DNA from: Allobosea sp039673065
GTDB lineage: Bacteria; Pseudomonadota; Alphaproteobacteria; Rhizobiales; Beijerinckiaceae
Direction: 5' to 3'
DNA: 64,000 bases
Assembly (NCBI RefSeq): GCF_039673065.1
Contig: NZ_JBDJKW010000005.1
Coordinates: 205,394-269,393 of the forward strand
Shown piece by piece: positions 1-14,926 of the stretch. The notes below the pieces were generated by a model that saw only the letters and a program-made list of their open reading frames with translations, was not told where the DNA came from and searched no databases. The number at the start of each line of letters is the position of its first letter. Position 1 is the first letter of the stretch. The translations under genes and the position numbers were made by a program.

Positions 1-2605
<2,605 letters not shown>

Positions 2606-2983
2606 GTCTGGCCTTTCCATCGGCTTGCATCCGCCGCACCGGTCGGGACCGGCTCGGTCGCAAGCGAACAATTCTGCAAATCACGCGCGTGTTTAGACGC
2701 GCGTGGGCGCGCGGTCCAGCACGGCTTGGGCCGCGGCATGCGGTCCTTCTGTGGATCGCCTGCGCATGTGGGGAGCGCGCCGGGCGCTGCCAAGAGCGGC
2801 GAAGAGCAGGAGAGAGCGGCGGCGGCACCACGACGCAGCGGATGGCGCCTCGCCCGCGGGCGCTCACGCGACCGTTACGGGCGGGCGCGCCTTCGCCTTG
2901 CCAACGCCGCGTTCTGCTGGCAGTGAGCCGGGCACACGGCCACGCCAATCGCCTGCGCCATTCGACCGAAAGGCTCATCCCCC
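2606..2983. other. Divergent intergenic region secA / PPIase with 9-bp hairpin
   Basis: This 378-bp gap must hold promoters for secA (leftward) and the PPIase (rightward). The clear structure is a perfect inverted repeat at 2682-2705, CACGCGCGT, six-base spacer, ACGCGCGTG, about 80 bases upstream of the secA start, so it may sit in the secA leader or act as an operator. A shorter dyad, CCGGTC-GG-GACCGG, lies near 2639-2653. Reading frames crossing the gap show only arginine/alanine-rich composition without family features and are not called. Confidence 0.5.
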
Positions 2984-3847
2984 ATGCAGCTTACCCGTTT
3001 CGCCGCGCTGTCCTTCGGCCTGGTGCTCGCCGCGAGCGTCCCGGCCCTCGCGCAGCAGGACAAGGTCGTCGCCAAGGTCGACGGCATCGAGATCACCGAG
3101 GGCGATCTCGCGCTCGCCGAGGAGGACATGGGCGAGCGCATGGCGCAGATGCCCGAGGACCGCAAGCGCGAGGAGCTGATCAACTTCGTGGCCGACCTCA
3201 AGCTCGGCGCCCGCGCCGCGCAGACCGCCAAGGTCGGCGACACGCCGGAATTCGCCAAGCGCCTCGCCTATACCCGCGACAAGCTGCTGCTCGACCAGTA
3301 CCTCACCGTGGAATCGAAGAAGGCCGCGACCGAGGAGGCCGCCCGCAAGCTCTTCGAGGAGACCACCAAGGCGATGAAGCCGGAAGAGGAGGTCCACGCC
3401 CGCCACATCCTCGTGCCCGAGGAGGCGCAGGCCAAGGCCGCCATCGCCCGGCTGAAGAAGGGCGACGACTTCGCCAAGATCGCCGCCGAGCTCTCCAAGG
3501 ACCCGGGCTCGGGCAAGGAGGGCGGCGATCTCGGCTGGTTCACCAAGGACCGCATGGTGCCGGAATTCGCCGAGGCCGCCTTCAAGCTCGGCAAGGGCCA
3601 GGTCTCCGAGCCGGTGAAGAGCCAGTTCGGCTGGCACGTCATCAAGGTCGAGGACAAGCGCACCAAGCCGCTGCCCTCCTTCGAGGACGTGCGCCCGCAG
3701 ATCGACCAGTACCTGATCCGCAAGGCCCAGCAGGACCTGATCGTCGGCCTGCGCGACAAGGCCAAGGTCGAGCGTCTCGACAAGCCGGCCGAGGCGCCGG
3801 CCCCCGCCCCGGCCAAGCCCGAGGCGACCGAGCCCAAGAAGAACTGA
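2984..3847 (+). CDS. Periplasmic peptidylprolyl isomerase, parvulin/PpiC type
   Basis: 287 aa. Catalyses cis-trans isomerisation of prolyl bonds in exported proteins. Residues 1-24 form a Sec signal peptide ending ALA-Q. A SurA/PrsA-like N-terminal helical region (about 30-130) precedes one parvulin domain (about 135-225) with the signatures HARHILV, GDLGWF, MVPEF and FGWHVIKV. The tail is low-complexity Pro/Ala/Lys. The single PPIase domain and length fit the alphaproteobacterial PpiC/PrsA-like family rather than SurA, which has two parvulin domains. The gene is divergent from secA and 97 bp ahead of argJ. The ATG is chosen because the signal peptide begins exactly there. Confidence 0.92.
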   Translation: MQLTRFAALSFGLVLAASVPALAQQDKVVAKVDGIEITEGDLALAEEDMGERMAQMPEDRKREELINFVADLKLGARAAQTAKVGDTPEFAKRLAYTRDKLLLDQYLTVESKKAATEEAARKLFEETTKAMKPEEEVHARHILVPEEAQAKAAIARLKKGDDFAKIAAELSKDPGSGKEGGDLGWFTKDRMVPEFAEAAFKLGKGQVSEPVKSQFGWHVIKVEDKRTKPLPSFEDVRPQIDQYLIRKAQQDLIVGLRDKAKVERLDKPAEAPAPAPAKPEATEPKKN

Positions 3848-3944
3848 CCGGCGCACGAGACGGCGGCGCGAAGCCCGCGCTGCCGTCTTGTCATCGTCGC
3901 CCGGCTGCGGCACATCGGGGCACCTTCTCCGAGGAGTGCGCCCG

Positions 3945-5195
3945 ATGGCCGGCAAGGATGTCCCCGTTTCCCCGCTCGCGCCCAAGCGCCAGCCCAAGGT
4001 CCCGGCCGTGCCGGGCGTGCGCTTCGCCACCGCCGAGGCGGGCATCCGCTACAAGGGCCGCACCGACGTGCTGCTCGTCCTGCTCGACGAGGGCAGCCAG
4101 GCGGCCGGCGTCTTCACCCGTTCGAAATGCCCCTCGGCCCCGGTCGACTGGTGCCGCGCCAACCTGGCGCAGGGCAAGGCGCGCGCCGTCGTCGTCAACT
4201 CCGGCAACGCCAACGCCTTCACCGGCGGCAAAGGCCGCGACTCGGTCGCGCTGACCGCGACAATCGCCGCCGAGGCGGCCGGCTGCCGGCCCGAGGAGGT
4301 GTTCATCGCCTCCACCGGCGTGATCGGCGAACCGCTCGACGCGAGCAAGTTCCAGGGCGTGCTGAAGGACTGCGCCGCGCGCGTCGCCGACGGCCGCTGG
4401 CTCGACGCCGCCAAGGCGATCATGACCACCGACACCTTCCCCAAGGCACTCTCGCGCAAGGCGAAGATCGACGGGCACGAGGTCGTCATCGCCGGCATCG
4501 CCAAGGGCGCCGGCATGATCGCCCCCGACATGGCGACGATGCTCTCCTTCGTCTTCACCGACGCGCCGATCGCCGCCCCCGTGCTGCAGGCCCTGCTCTC
4601 GAAGGGCGTGAAGGGCTCGTTCAACGCGATCACGGTCGACAGCGACACCTCGACCTCCGACACGCTGATGCTGTTCTCGACCGGCAAGGCGGCGGCGCGC
4701 GGCGTGCCGGCGATCACCGATCCGGCCGATCCGCGCCTGTCGGGCTTCAAGCGGGCGCTGAACGCGCTGCTGCTCGAGCTCGCCCATCTCGTCTGCAAGG
4801 ACGGCGAAGGCGCCCGCAAGTTCGTCGAGGTCCGCGTCGCCGGCGCCAAGTCGGCCCGCTCGGCCCGCGCCGTCGCGCTGTCGATCGCCAATTCGCCACT
4901 GGTCAAGACCGCCATCGCCGGCGAGGACGCCAATTGGGGCCGCATCGTCATGGCGGTCGGCAAGGCCGGCGAGCCGGCCGAGCGCGACCGGCTCGACATC
5001 TCCTTCGGCGCGATCAAGGTCGCCGAGGCCGGCGCGCGCGCCGCCGGCTATGACGAGCAGGCCGTCTCCGACTACATGAAGGGCGAGCACATCGTCGTCA
5101 CCGCCGATCTCGGCATCGGCCGCGGCAAGGCGACGATCTGGACTTGCGACCTCACCAAGGCCTATGTCGAGATCAACGGCGACTATCGCTCCTGA
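3945..5195 (+). CDS. argJ: Bifunctional glutamate N-acetyltransferase / amino-acid N-acetyltransferase ArgJ
   Basis: 416 aa. ArgJ transfers acetyl from N-acetylornithine to glutamate (cyclic arginine synthesis) and in bifunctional forms also uses acetyl-CoA. The precursor self-cleaves before a threonine nucleophile; here this is Thr198 in APDMATMLSF, giving alpha and beta chains. Other family signatures are VNSGNANAFTG, STGVIGEPL, TVDSDTSTSDT and EDANWGRIVMA. An ATG exists 57 bp upstream, but the ATG at 3945 has GGAG about 10 bases upstream and matches usual family N-termini. The reading frame ends inside a strong hairpin. Confidence 0.96.
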   Translation: MAGKDVPVSPLAPKRQPKVPAVPGVRFATAEAGIRYKGRTDVLLVLLDEGSQAAGVFTRSKCPSAPVDWCRANLAQGKARAVVVNSGNANAFTGGKGRDSVALTATIAAEAAGCRPEEVFIASTGVIGEPLDASKFQGVLKDCAARVADGRWLDAAKAIMTTDTFPKALSRKAKIDGHEVVIAGIAKGAGMIAPDMATMLSFVFTDAPIAAPVLQALLSKGVKGSFNAITVDSDTSTSDTLMLFSTGKAAARGVPAITDPADPRLSGFKRALNALLLELAHLVCKDGEGARKFVEVRVAGAKSARSARAVALSIANSPLVKTAIAGEDANWGRIVMAVGKAGEPAERDRLDISFGAIKVAEAGARAAGYDEQAVSDYMKGEHIVVTADLGIGRGKATIWTCDLTKAYVEINGDYRS

Positions 5196-5207
5196 GCGAT
5201 AGTCGCC
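5178..5207 (+). terminator. 13-bp hairpin spanning the argJ stop codon
   Basis: A perfect 13-bp inverted repeat (GGCGACTATCGCT, four-base loop CCTG, AGCGATAGTCGCC) includes the last argJ codons and its TGA at 5193-5195. No T-tract follows, so it is better read as an mRNA 3'-end stabiliser or processing site than as an intrinsic terminator. The pairing is direct observation; the role is inferred. Confidence 0.6.
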
Positions 5208-5283
5208 CGGTTGCGGGCGGGCGCAGGCAGCGCCATGATCCCCCGAAAGCGCCCATGACGAGGCGCGGTCGGGGGGCCACATC

Positions 5284-5808
5284 ATGTCAGCTCACGCTTG
5301 GATCAGCCTGTCGGCCGTCACCCTCGTGCTCGGCGGCTGCCTCGCCAGCGCACCGCCGGCCCCGCCCGGCACCCCGCCCTTCTCGCCCGAGGAAGCGGCC
5401 TTCATCCGCAAGAGCGGCAGCGGCGTCATCACCGGGCACGCCTTCCGCACCCGCCCGCGCGGGCAGGTCGTCAACGCCGCCGGCGAGGTGGTGCGGCTGG
5501 TGCCGGCGACCGCCTATGCCAGCGAGCGCTTCAACCGGCTCTATCGCGGTGGCCGCTTCATCCCGGCCGACGGCTATCCCGAGGACAAGCCGGATCCGCG
5601 CTATGTCGAGTACACCCGCAGCACCAAGACGACGGCGAACGGCCGCTTCCGCTTCGAGGATGTCGCGCCCGGGCGCTATTTCGTCACCACGCAGGTGGTC
5701 TGGAACGAGCGCAACACCCTGTTCCGCGACGGCGGCTCGGTCTATGACGAGGTCACCCTGACCGGCCGCGAGACAAAGCCGGTCGAGGTCATCCTCTCCG
5801 GGAAATAG
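5284..5808 (+). CDS. Lipoprotein with carboxypeptidase-regulatory-like fold, function unknown
   Basis: 174 aa. A short hydrophobic N-terminus ends in a lipobox (LVLGGC, Cys about residue 18), predicting export and lipidation. The mature part contains GVITGHAFRTRPRGQVVNAAGEVVRLVPAT and later TTANGRFRFEDVAPGRYFV, resembling the beta-sandwich of carboxypeptidase regulatory (CarboxypepD_reg-like) domains. No catalytic residues are recognisable. It sits between argJ and mutT, all on one strand; mutT starts only 13 bp after its stop, so the two are likely cotranscribed although no functional link is evident. Confidence 0.75.
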   Translation: MSAHAWISLSAVTLVLGGCLASAPPAPPGTPPFSPEEAAFIRKSGSGVITGHAFRTRPRGQVVNAAGEVVRLVPATAYASERFNRLYRGGRFIPADGYPEDKPDPRYVEYTRSTKTTANGRFRFEDVAPGRYFVTTQVVWNERNTLFRDGGSVYDEVTLTGRETKPVEVILSGK

Positions 5809-5821
5809 CCGAGACCGCCTC

Positions 5822-6226
5822 GTGAAACTGCTGCTCGTCGTCGCCTGCGCGCTGGTCGATACCGACAACCGCGTCCTCGTCACCCAGCGCCCGGAGGGCA
5901 AGGCGCTGGCGGGCATGTGGGAGTTTCCCGGCGGCAAGCTGGAGGCCGGCGAACGCCCCGAGGCGGCGCTGATCCGCGAGCTCGCCGAGGAGATCGGCAT
6001 CACGGTGAAGGAGGCCTGCCTGGCGCCGCTGACCTTCGCCAGCCACGCCTATCCCGACTTCCACCTGCTGATGCCGCTCTATATCTGCCGGCGCTGGGAG
6101 GGCATCGTCGCCCCCCAGGAGGGGCAGGCGCATAAATGGGTCCGCCCGGCCCGCCTGCGCGATCTCGCCATGCCGCCGGCCGACGAGCCGCTGATCCCGC
6201 CGCTGATCGACCTTCTGGGCGCCTGA
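5822..6226 (+). CDS. mutT: 8-oxo-dGTP diphosphatase MutT (Nudix)
   Basis: 134 aa. Hydrolyses 8-oxo-dGTP to the monophosphate, clearing an oxidised nucleotide that mispairs with A. The Nudix box is intact at about residues 39-61 (GGKLEAGERPEAALIRELAEEIGI, with the REL..EEIG metal-binding glutamates). WEFPGGK before it is typical of MutT rather than of other Nudix enzymes. Start is GTG at 5822; no in-frame ATG lies upstream within the 13-bp gap after the preceding stop. MutT next to ArgJ is a common Rhizobiales arrangement. Confidence 0.93.
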   Translation: MKLLLVVACALVDTDNRVLVTQRPEGKALAGMWEFPGGKLEAGERPEAALIRELAEEIGITVKEACLAPLTFASHAYPDFHLLMPLYICRRWEGIVAPQEGQAHKWVRPARLRDLAMPPADEPLIPPLIDLLGA

Positions 6227-6315
6227 GCGACCGGCGCCGGGCGAACGCCCGTGCTGGCCGGGCTCGATCCCGACCAGCCACGTCTTCACCCGGCGTCCGT
6301 AGCGTTCAACACGCG

Positions 6316-6340
6316 GATGCTCGCCACCAGGGCGAGCATC
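6316..6340. terminator. 10-bp hairpin downstream of mutT
   Basis: Perfect stem GATGCTCGCC, loop ACCAG, GGCGAGCATC. No U-run follows on either strand. It lies 90 bp after the mutT stop and 135 bp beyond the gltD stop on the opposite strand, so it may close either transcript with Rho or protect the mutT mRNA end. Confidence 0.5.
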
Positions 6341-6370
6341 ACGTCGCGATCGGAGTAGCTGGCTCCTGCC

Positions 6371-6476
6371 GCTTAGAGCAGTTCCGGCGAAATCAGGTTC
6401 GCCGGAACTGATCTAAATTTCTATTTTATCGCATTTTCTTCACGCGAACCGGCGTCCAATTCGCTCGAAAATGCTC
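6371..6476 (-). repeat. Rhizobiales interspersed palindromic repeat between convergent mutT and gltD
   Basis: Read on the minus strand from the gltD stop, the sequence runs GCATTTTCGAGCGAA, then CCGGTTCGCGTGAAG, AAAATGCG, and ends with a 12-bp palindrome, AGTTCCGGCGAA and TTCGCCGGAACT (6380-6391 and 6398-6409) with a six-base loop. This order (GAGCATTTTCGAGCGAA, ACCGGTTCGCGTGAAGAAAA, TCTAGAGC-like end) is the familiar intergenic repeat scattered through Bosea, Methylobacterium and Rhizobium genomes. The gltD stop codon overlaps the first bases of the element. It probably serves as a bidirectional end for both transcripts. Family recognition is from memory. Confidence 0.7.
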
Positions 6477-7899
6477 AGCGCGGCAGGACGGTCTCGCCCA
6501 TCAGGTGCTTGTCGATGGCATGCGCCATCTGACGACCCTCGCGGATGGCCCAGACCACCAGCGACTGGCCGCGGCGCATGTCACCCGCCGCGAACACCTT
6601 CTCGACCGAGGTCTTGTAGGCGAGCTGGTTGGCCTCGACATTGCCGCGCCCGTCGAGCTTGACGCCGAGCGAGGCGAGAAGCCCTTCATGCACCGGCGAG
6701 ACGAAGCCCATGGCGAGGGTGACGAGATCGGCGCGCAGCTCGAACTCGCTGCCCGGGATCGGCTGCATGCGCGCGTCGACGCGGGCGCAGATCAGCTTGG
6801 TCACCTTGCCCTTTGCGCCTTCGAAACGCACCGTCGTCACGGCGAAGTCGCGCTCGGCGCCTTCCTCGTGGCTGGAGGAGGTGCGCAGCTTCAGCGGCCA
6901 GTTCGGCCAGGTCAGCAGCTTGTTCTCCTTCTCCGGCGGCTGCGGCATGATCTCGAGCTGCGTCACCGAAAGCGCGCCCTGGCGCACCGAGGTGCCGATG
7001 CAGTCGGAACCGGTGTCGCCGCCGCCGATCACCACGACATGCTTGCCGCCGGCGAGGATCGGCTGGGCGTTGCCCAGCGTCGCGGCCTCGCCGCCATTGC
7101 GACGGTTCTGCTGACGCAGGAAGTCCATGGCGAAGTGCACGCCGTCGAGCTCGCGACCGGGGATGGCGAGGTCGCGCGGCTTCTCGGAGCCGCCGGTCAG
7201 GCCGACGGCATCGTAGTCCGCGAGCAGCTCCGAAGCGTCGAGGTCGACGCCGACATTGACGCCGTAGTGGAAGGTGACACCCTCGGCCTGCATCTGCTCG
7301 ACGCGGCGCTGCACCAGCGACTTGTCGAGCTTGAAGTCCGGGATGCCGTAGCGGAGCAGGCCGCCGGCATGACTCTGGCGCTCGTAGACATGCACCTCAT
7401 GCCCGGCGCGGGCGAGCTGCTGCGCGGCCGCCAGGCCGGCGGGGCCACCGCCGATGATGGCGATGCGCTTGCCGGTCTTGTGCGCGGCCGGCTCGGGGCT
7501 GATCCAGCCCTCCTGCCAGCCCTTGTCGACGATCGCGCATTCTATCGTCTTGATGGTGACGGGCGTGTCCTCGAGGTTCAGCGTGCAGGACGCCTCGCAG
7601 GGCGCGGGGCAGACCCGACCGGTGAACTCCGGGAAGTTGTTGGTCGAGTGCAGGTTGGCGAGCGCCTCGCGCCACTTGTCGTTGTAGACGAGGTCGTTCC
7701 AGTCCGGGATCTGGTTGTTCACCGGACAGCCGTTGTGACAGTACGGAATGCCGCAGTTCATGCAGCGCGCCGCCTGGTCCCGCGTGGCCTCACGGCCGAG
7801 CGGGATCACGAACTCCTTGTAGTTGCGGATCCGGTCCGAGGCCGGAAGATACTTCCGGTCGCGCCGGTCGATTTCGAGGAAGCCGGTTACCTTGCCCAT
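6475..7899 (-). CDS. gltD: Glutamate synthase (NADPH) small subunit GltD
   Basis: 474 aa. Supplies electrons from NADPH through FAD and Fe-S clusters to GltB for glutamine-to-glutamate conversion. N-terminal cysteines CMNCGIPYCHNGCP and CPAPCEASC bind the 4Fe-4S clusters; an FAD Rossmann motif (IIGGGPAGLAAAQQLARAGH) follows, then the NADPH-binding VVIGGGDTGSDCIG. Full length for the family. Starts 4 bp after the gltB stop, so the pair is translationally coupled. Its stop overlaps the Rhizobiales repeat at the 3' side. Confidence 0.97.
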   Translation of the reverse strand: MGKVTGFLEIDRRDRKYLPASDRIRNYKEFVIPLGREATRDQAARCMNCGIPYCHNGCPVNNQIPDWNDLVYNDKWREALANLHSTNNFPEFTGRVCPAPCEASCTLNLEDTPVTIKTIECAIVDKGWQEGWISPEPAAHKTGKRIAIIGGGPAGLAAAQQLARAGHEVHVYERQSHAGGLLRYGIPDFKLDKSLVQRRVEQMQAEGVTFHYGVNVGVDLDASELLADYDAVGLTGGSEKPRDLAIPGRELDGVHFAMDFLRQQNRRNGGEAATLGNAQPILAGGKHVVVIGGGDTGSDCIGTSVRQGALSVTQLEIMPQPPEKENKLLTWPNWPLKLRTSSSHEEGAERDFAVTTVRFEGAKGKVTKLICARVDARMQPIPGSEFELRADLVTLAMGFVSPVHEGLLASLGVKLDGRGNVEANQLAYKTSVEKVFAAGDMRRGQSLVVWAIREGRQMAHAIDKHLMGETVLPR

Positions 7900-7903
7900 C
7901 GTC

Positions 7904-12631
<4,728 letters not shown>

Positions 12632-13273
12632 CTCCGCTGCCCAGGGGTTCCGGCTCGCACCGATACGCCCGTCAAAATGTCATATGGTCCCCACCGAGAC
12701 CGGCTCGGCATGCGCTTGCGGCGCGACCTGCCCGGTCTCGTCTCGGTTCGCTCGGAGGGTCGCTGGCGCCTTGATCGTCCCGCGCTCGCACCCTCCTCAG
12801 GCGCGAGGGCGTCGAAGCCCGGTCGCGCCTGTCAGGTCGTCGTCGCTTTACGGGCGGCGCGCGCGCGGACGGCTTCGGCGATATTGGCCATGCCTTCCAT
12901 CATGCTCCGCTCCATCGGCTTGGCGAGGTGCCGGCGTCGCCGCCTCGCCCTGTGAAATGGGACAGCATCACTGTCCTAATGACCCGACATTGCCAGAATT
13001 CCAATCTTCGCACAAGCGTCGAATCGAGCCCCAAAAGAAATCTTGTTGCGTTTTAGCGAATGAAGCGGACATTTTAGCAACGACATCGTCGCAGAAGGAG
13101 CCCGGAAGTTATCCTCGGGCGGTTCGCCGCGACGGCGCCCATCGGCGGCCCGCCGGCCCTCTCCCGGCCATGATCATGCCCGCAAACGCGGCAGCTGGCG
13201 GAAATTCCGCCGCGAGCATGCCGCATTCCTTACCGAAAACCTGCCGGACAGACCGTCCCGCGAGGATCCGTTC
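12632..13273. other. 642-bp intergenic region upstream of gltB; no supported gene
   Basis: Divergent promoters for gltB and the proline-rich secreted protein must lie here. One compact dyad, GGACAG-CATCA-CTGTCC at 12960-12976, could be an operator or a weak hairpin. Part of the interval (about 12956-13080) is visibly less GC-rich than its surroundings, as promoters often are. A 27-codon minus-strand frame (12832-12915) exists but lacks a clear ribosome site and is not called. No RNA gene or transposon remnant was recognised. Confidence 0.4.
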
Positions 13274-14149
13274 ATGGCACGCTTCGCTTCCCGCCCCGTC
13301 GGCGGCACGCTGCGCCGCATCGCGCTTCCGGCGCTGGCCGCCACCGCGCTGGCGGCGCTCACCACCGCCGCCACGGCCCAGCCCTATGGCTACGGCCCTT
13401 ACTGGGACGAGCCGCCGCCACCTTATGCCTATGGCTATCGCTACGAGGAGGCGGCCCCGCCGCCGCCCCGCGCCTACCGGCCGCGTGCCGTCGCCCCGGC
13501 CGCGAGCTACGGGCTGGCCCGGATCGAGCGTACGGTCCGGCGCGGGCCGGTGCTGGTGATCGATGGCGTTGCCCGCGACGGCAGCCGCGTGCGGCTGGTG
13601 GTCGACAGGATCGACGGCGGCGTGGTCGATCGCATCGTGCTGCGGCCGGCGCCGCCCTCCCGCACCGCCAGGCTCGACCCGCGCGAGGAGACGCGTCCGA
13701 AGCGCTTCAAGCTCGCGCCGCCGCCGCCGGCCCGCCCTGCCGATCTCGGGGTACCGCGCCCGGCCGGCGAGGCACGGGCCCCGGCGCAGGAGGCGCCTGC
13801 GCGCCCGGCCCCGCCCGCGACGCCGCAGCCACCGGAGCCCGCCGCCAGGACGCCGGCGGCAAAGACCCCGGCTGCCGAGACTCCGACCGTCAACGCTCCC
13901 GCTGCCGCGCTGCCGGGCGCTGGCATGCCGGACGCGAAGACCCCGGTCGAGCGCCCGGCGGTCGGCGCCCCCTCGCCCGACAAGCCCCGCTTCATCAATC
14001 CGCAGGATGTGCGGACGCCCGAGGGGCTCCACAGGCCGCCGCCGCAGGCCCGCGGCGAGGCGGCGATCCCGCTGCCCGACCTGACGCTGCCGCCGCCGCG
14101 CATCGCCGGCGACAAGGACGCCCGCGCGCCGGGCACGACCGACAACTGA
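13274..14149 (+). CDS. Secreted proline/alanine-rich protein, function unknown
   Basis: 291 aa. Basic N-terminus and hydrophobic core ending TAATAQ form a Sec signal peptide (about 36 residues). The next stretch is rich in Pro and Tyr (YGPYWDEPPPPYAYGY). A short ordered segment (about 75-125) reads LARIERTVRRGPVLVIDGVARDGSRVRLVVDRIDGGVVDRIV and recalls small periplasmic PepSY-like strands. The rest is Pro/Ala/Arg low complexity. No enzyme motif is visible. Similar proteins in the order are annotated as hypothetical. It faces the hsp20 gene across a terminator. Confidence 0.7.
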   Translation: MARFASRPVGGTLRRIALPALAATALAALTTAATAQPYGYGPYWDEPPPPYAYGYRYEEAAPPPPRAYRPRAVAPAASYGLARIERTVRRGPVLVIDGVARDGSRVRLVVDRIDGGVVDRIVLRPAPPSRTARLDPREETRPKRFKLAPPPPARPADLGVPRPAGEARAPAQEAPARPAPPATPQPPEPAARTPAAKTPAAETPTVNAPAAALPGAGMPDAKTPVERPAVGAPSPDKPRFINPQDVRTPEGLHRPPPQARGEAAIPLPDLTLPPPRIAGDKDARAPGTTDN

Positions 14150-14186
14150 GCGGACGGCACGGGCGGGCGACAGCAACCAACGAAAA

Positions 14187-14214
14187 AGCCTTCCCGGCCG
14201 GTGCCGGGAAGGCT
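14187..14214 (-). terminator. Intrinsic terminator of hsp20 (bidirectional hairpin)
   Basis: Perfect 11-bp stem AGCCTTCCCGG / CCGGGAAGGCT with a six-base loop. On the minus strand the stem is followed by a T-run (CTTTTTCG), so it terminates the hsp20 transcript; on the plus strand no T-run follows. Confidence 0.85.
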
Positions 14215-14274
14215 GTCATCGTCAGGGACTGCCGGCCGGCGCGTGGCGCCGGCCGATCCTCCGCGAAGCGTCGC

Positions 14275-14751
14275 TCAGGCGGCCTTGCGACCCTCGGCCT
14301 TGGCCTCGATCACCTTGCTGGCAGCGCCGGCACCGATCGGAATCAGGCGCGGCTTCTTGGCCTCGGGGATCTCGCGGACCAGGTCGATATGGAGCAGCCC
14401 ATTCTCGAGGCTGGCGCCGGTCACCTGCACATAGTCCGCCAGCTGGAAGCGGCGCTCGAAGGCACGTGCGGCGATGCCCTGATGCAGGACCTCGCGCTGC
14501 CCGTCCTCTTCCGACGCCTGCTTCTCGCCCCGCACGGTCAGCGCGTTCTCCTTGCTCTCGATCGAGAGATCGGCATCGGAGAAGCCGGCGACGGCGATGG
14601 TGATGCGATAGGCGTTCTCGGCCGTGCGCTCGATGTTGTAGGGCGGATAGCTCGGCGCATTCTCGACACCCGCGGCCTGGTCGAGGAGCGAGAACAGACG
14701 GTCGAAGCCGACGGTCGAGCGGTAGAGCGGGGAAAGATCGAAATGACGCAT
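14275..14751 (-). CDS. Small heat shock protein Hsp20/IbpA family
   Basis: 158 aa. ATP-independent holdase that binds unfolding proteins. Short N-terminal arm (MRHFDLSPLYRSTVGFDRLF, the IbpA-type pattern), then the alpha-crystallin domain (about 35-130) with PPYNIE, AYRITIAVAGF, ALTVRGEK, GIAARAFERRFQLADYV and GLLHIDLVREIPE, and a C-terminal KPRLIPI anchor of the I-x-I type that docks into neighbouring subunits. Preceded by TCTGGAGGA about 7 bases before ATG. A sigma-32 type promoter and a candidate ROSE hairpin upstream indicate double heat control. Confidence 0.95.
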   Translation of the reverse strand: MRHFDLSPLYRSTVGFDRLFSLLDQAAGVENAPSYPPYNIERTAENAYRITIAVAGFSDADLSIESKENALTVRGEKQASEEDGQREVLHQGIAARAFERRFQLADYVQVTGASLENGLLHIDLVREIPEAKKPRLIPIGAGAASKVIEAKAEGRKAA

Positions 14752-14752
14752 T

Positions 14753-14777
14753 TTGTGTCCTCCAGAGGAAGCGACAA
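14753..14777 (-). ncRNA. Candidate ROSE-type RNA thermometer at the hsp20 ribosome site
   Basis: In the minus-strand transcript the Shine-Dalgarno GGAGGA pairs with UCCUC just upstream, and an outer UUGU pairs with ACAA. The 5' arm holds UCGCU, matching the U(U/C)GCU signature that defines ROSE thermometers of rhizobial hsp genes. The predicted leader from the sigma-32 promoter is about 90 nt, within the usual ROSE range. Pairing is seen directly; melting behaviour is inferred. Confidence 0.6.
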
Positions 14778-14850
14778 TGGGCGGCCCGCCTCGCCTCGAG
14801 CGCGGACCCGGTCTTGGTGATGCGCAGCCGTTCCGGCCTGCGCAGACATG

Positions 14851-14878
14851 ATCTGGGAACCCTTATCGGCTTTTCAAG
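14851..14878 (-). promoter_or_regulatory. Sigma-32 (RpoH) promoter for hsp20
   Basis: On the minus strand CTTGAAA (14878-14872) is the perfect RpoH -35 element. Fourteen bases later comes CCCAGAT (14857-14851), close to the CCCCATAT-like -10 element. The position is about 100 bp upstream of the hsp20 ATG. Confidence 0.8.
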
Positions 14879-14926
14879 ACCTTTCCGGCAGCAGATGATC
14901 ACGAGCCGCCACGGGCAAATGACGCG

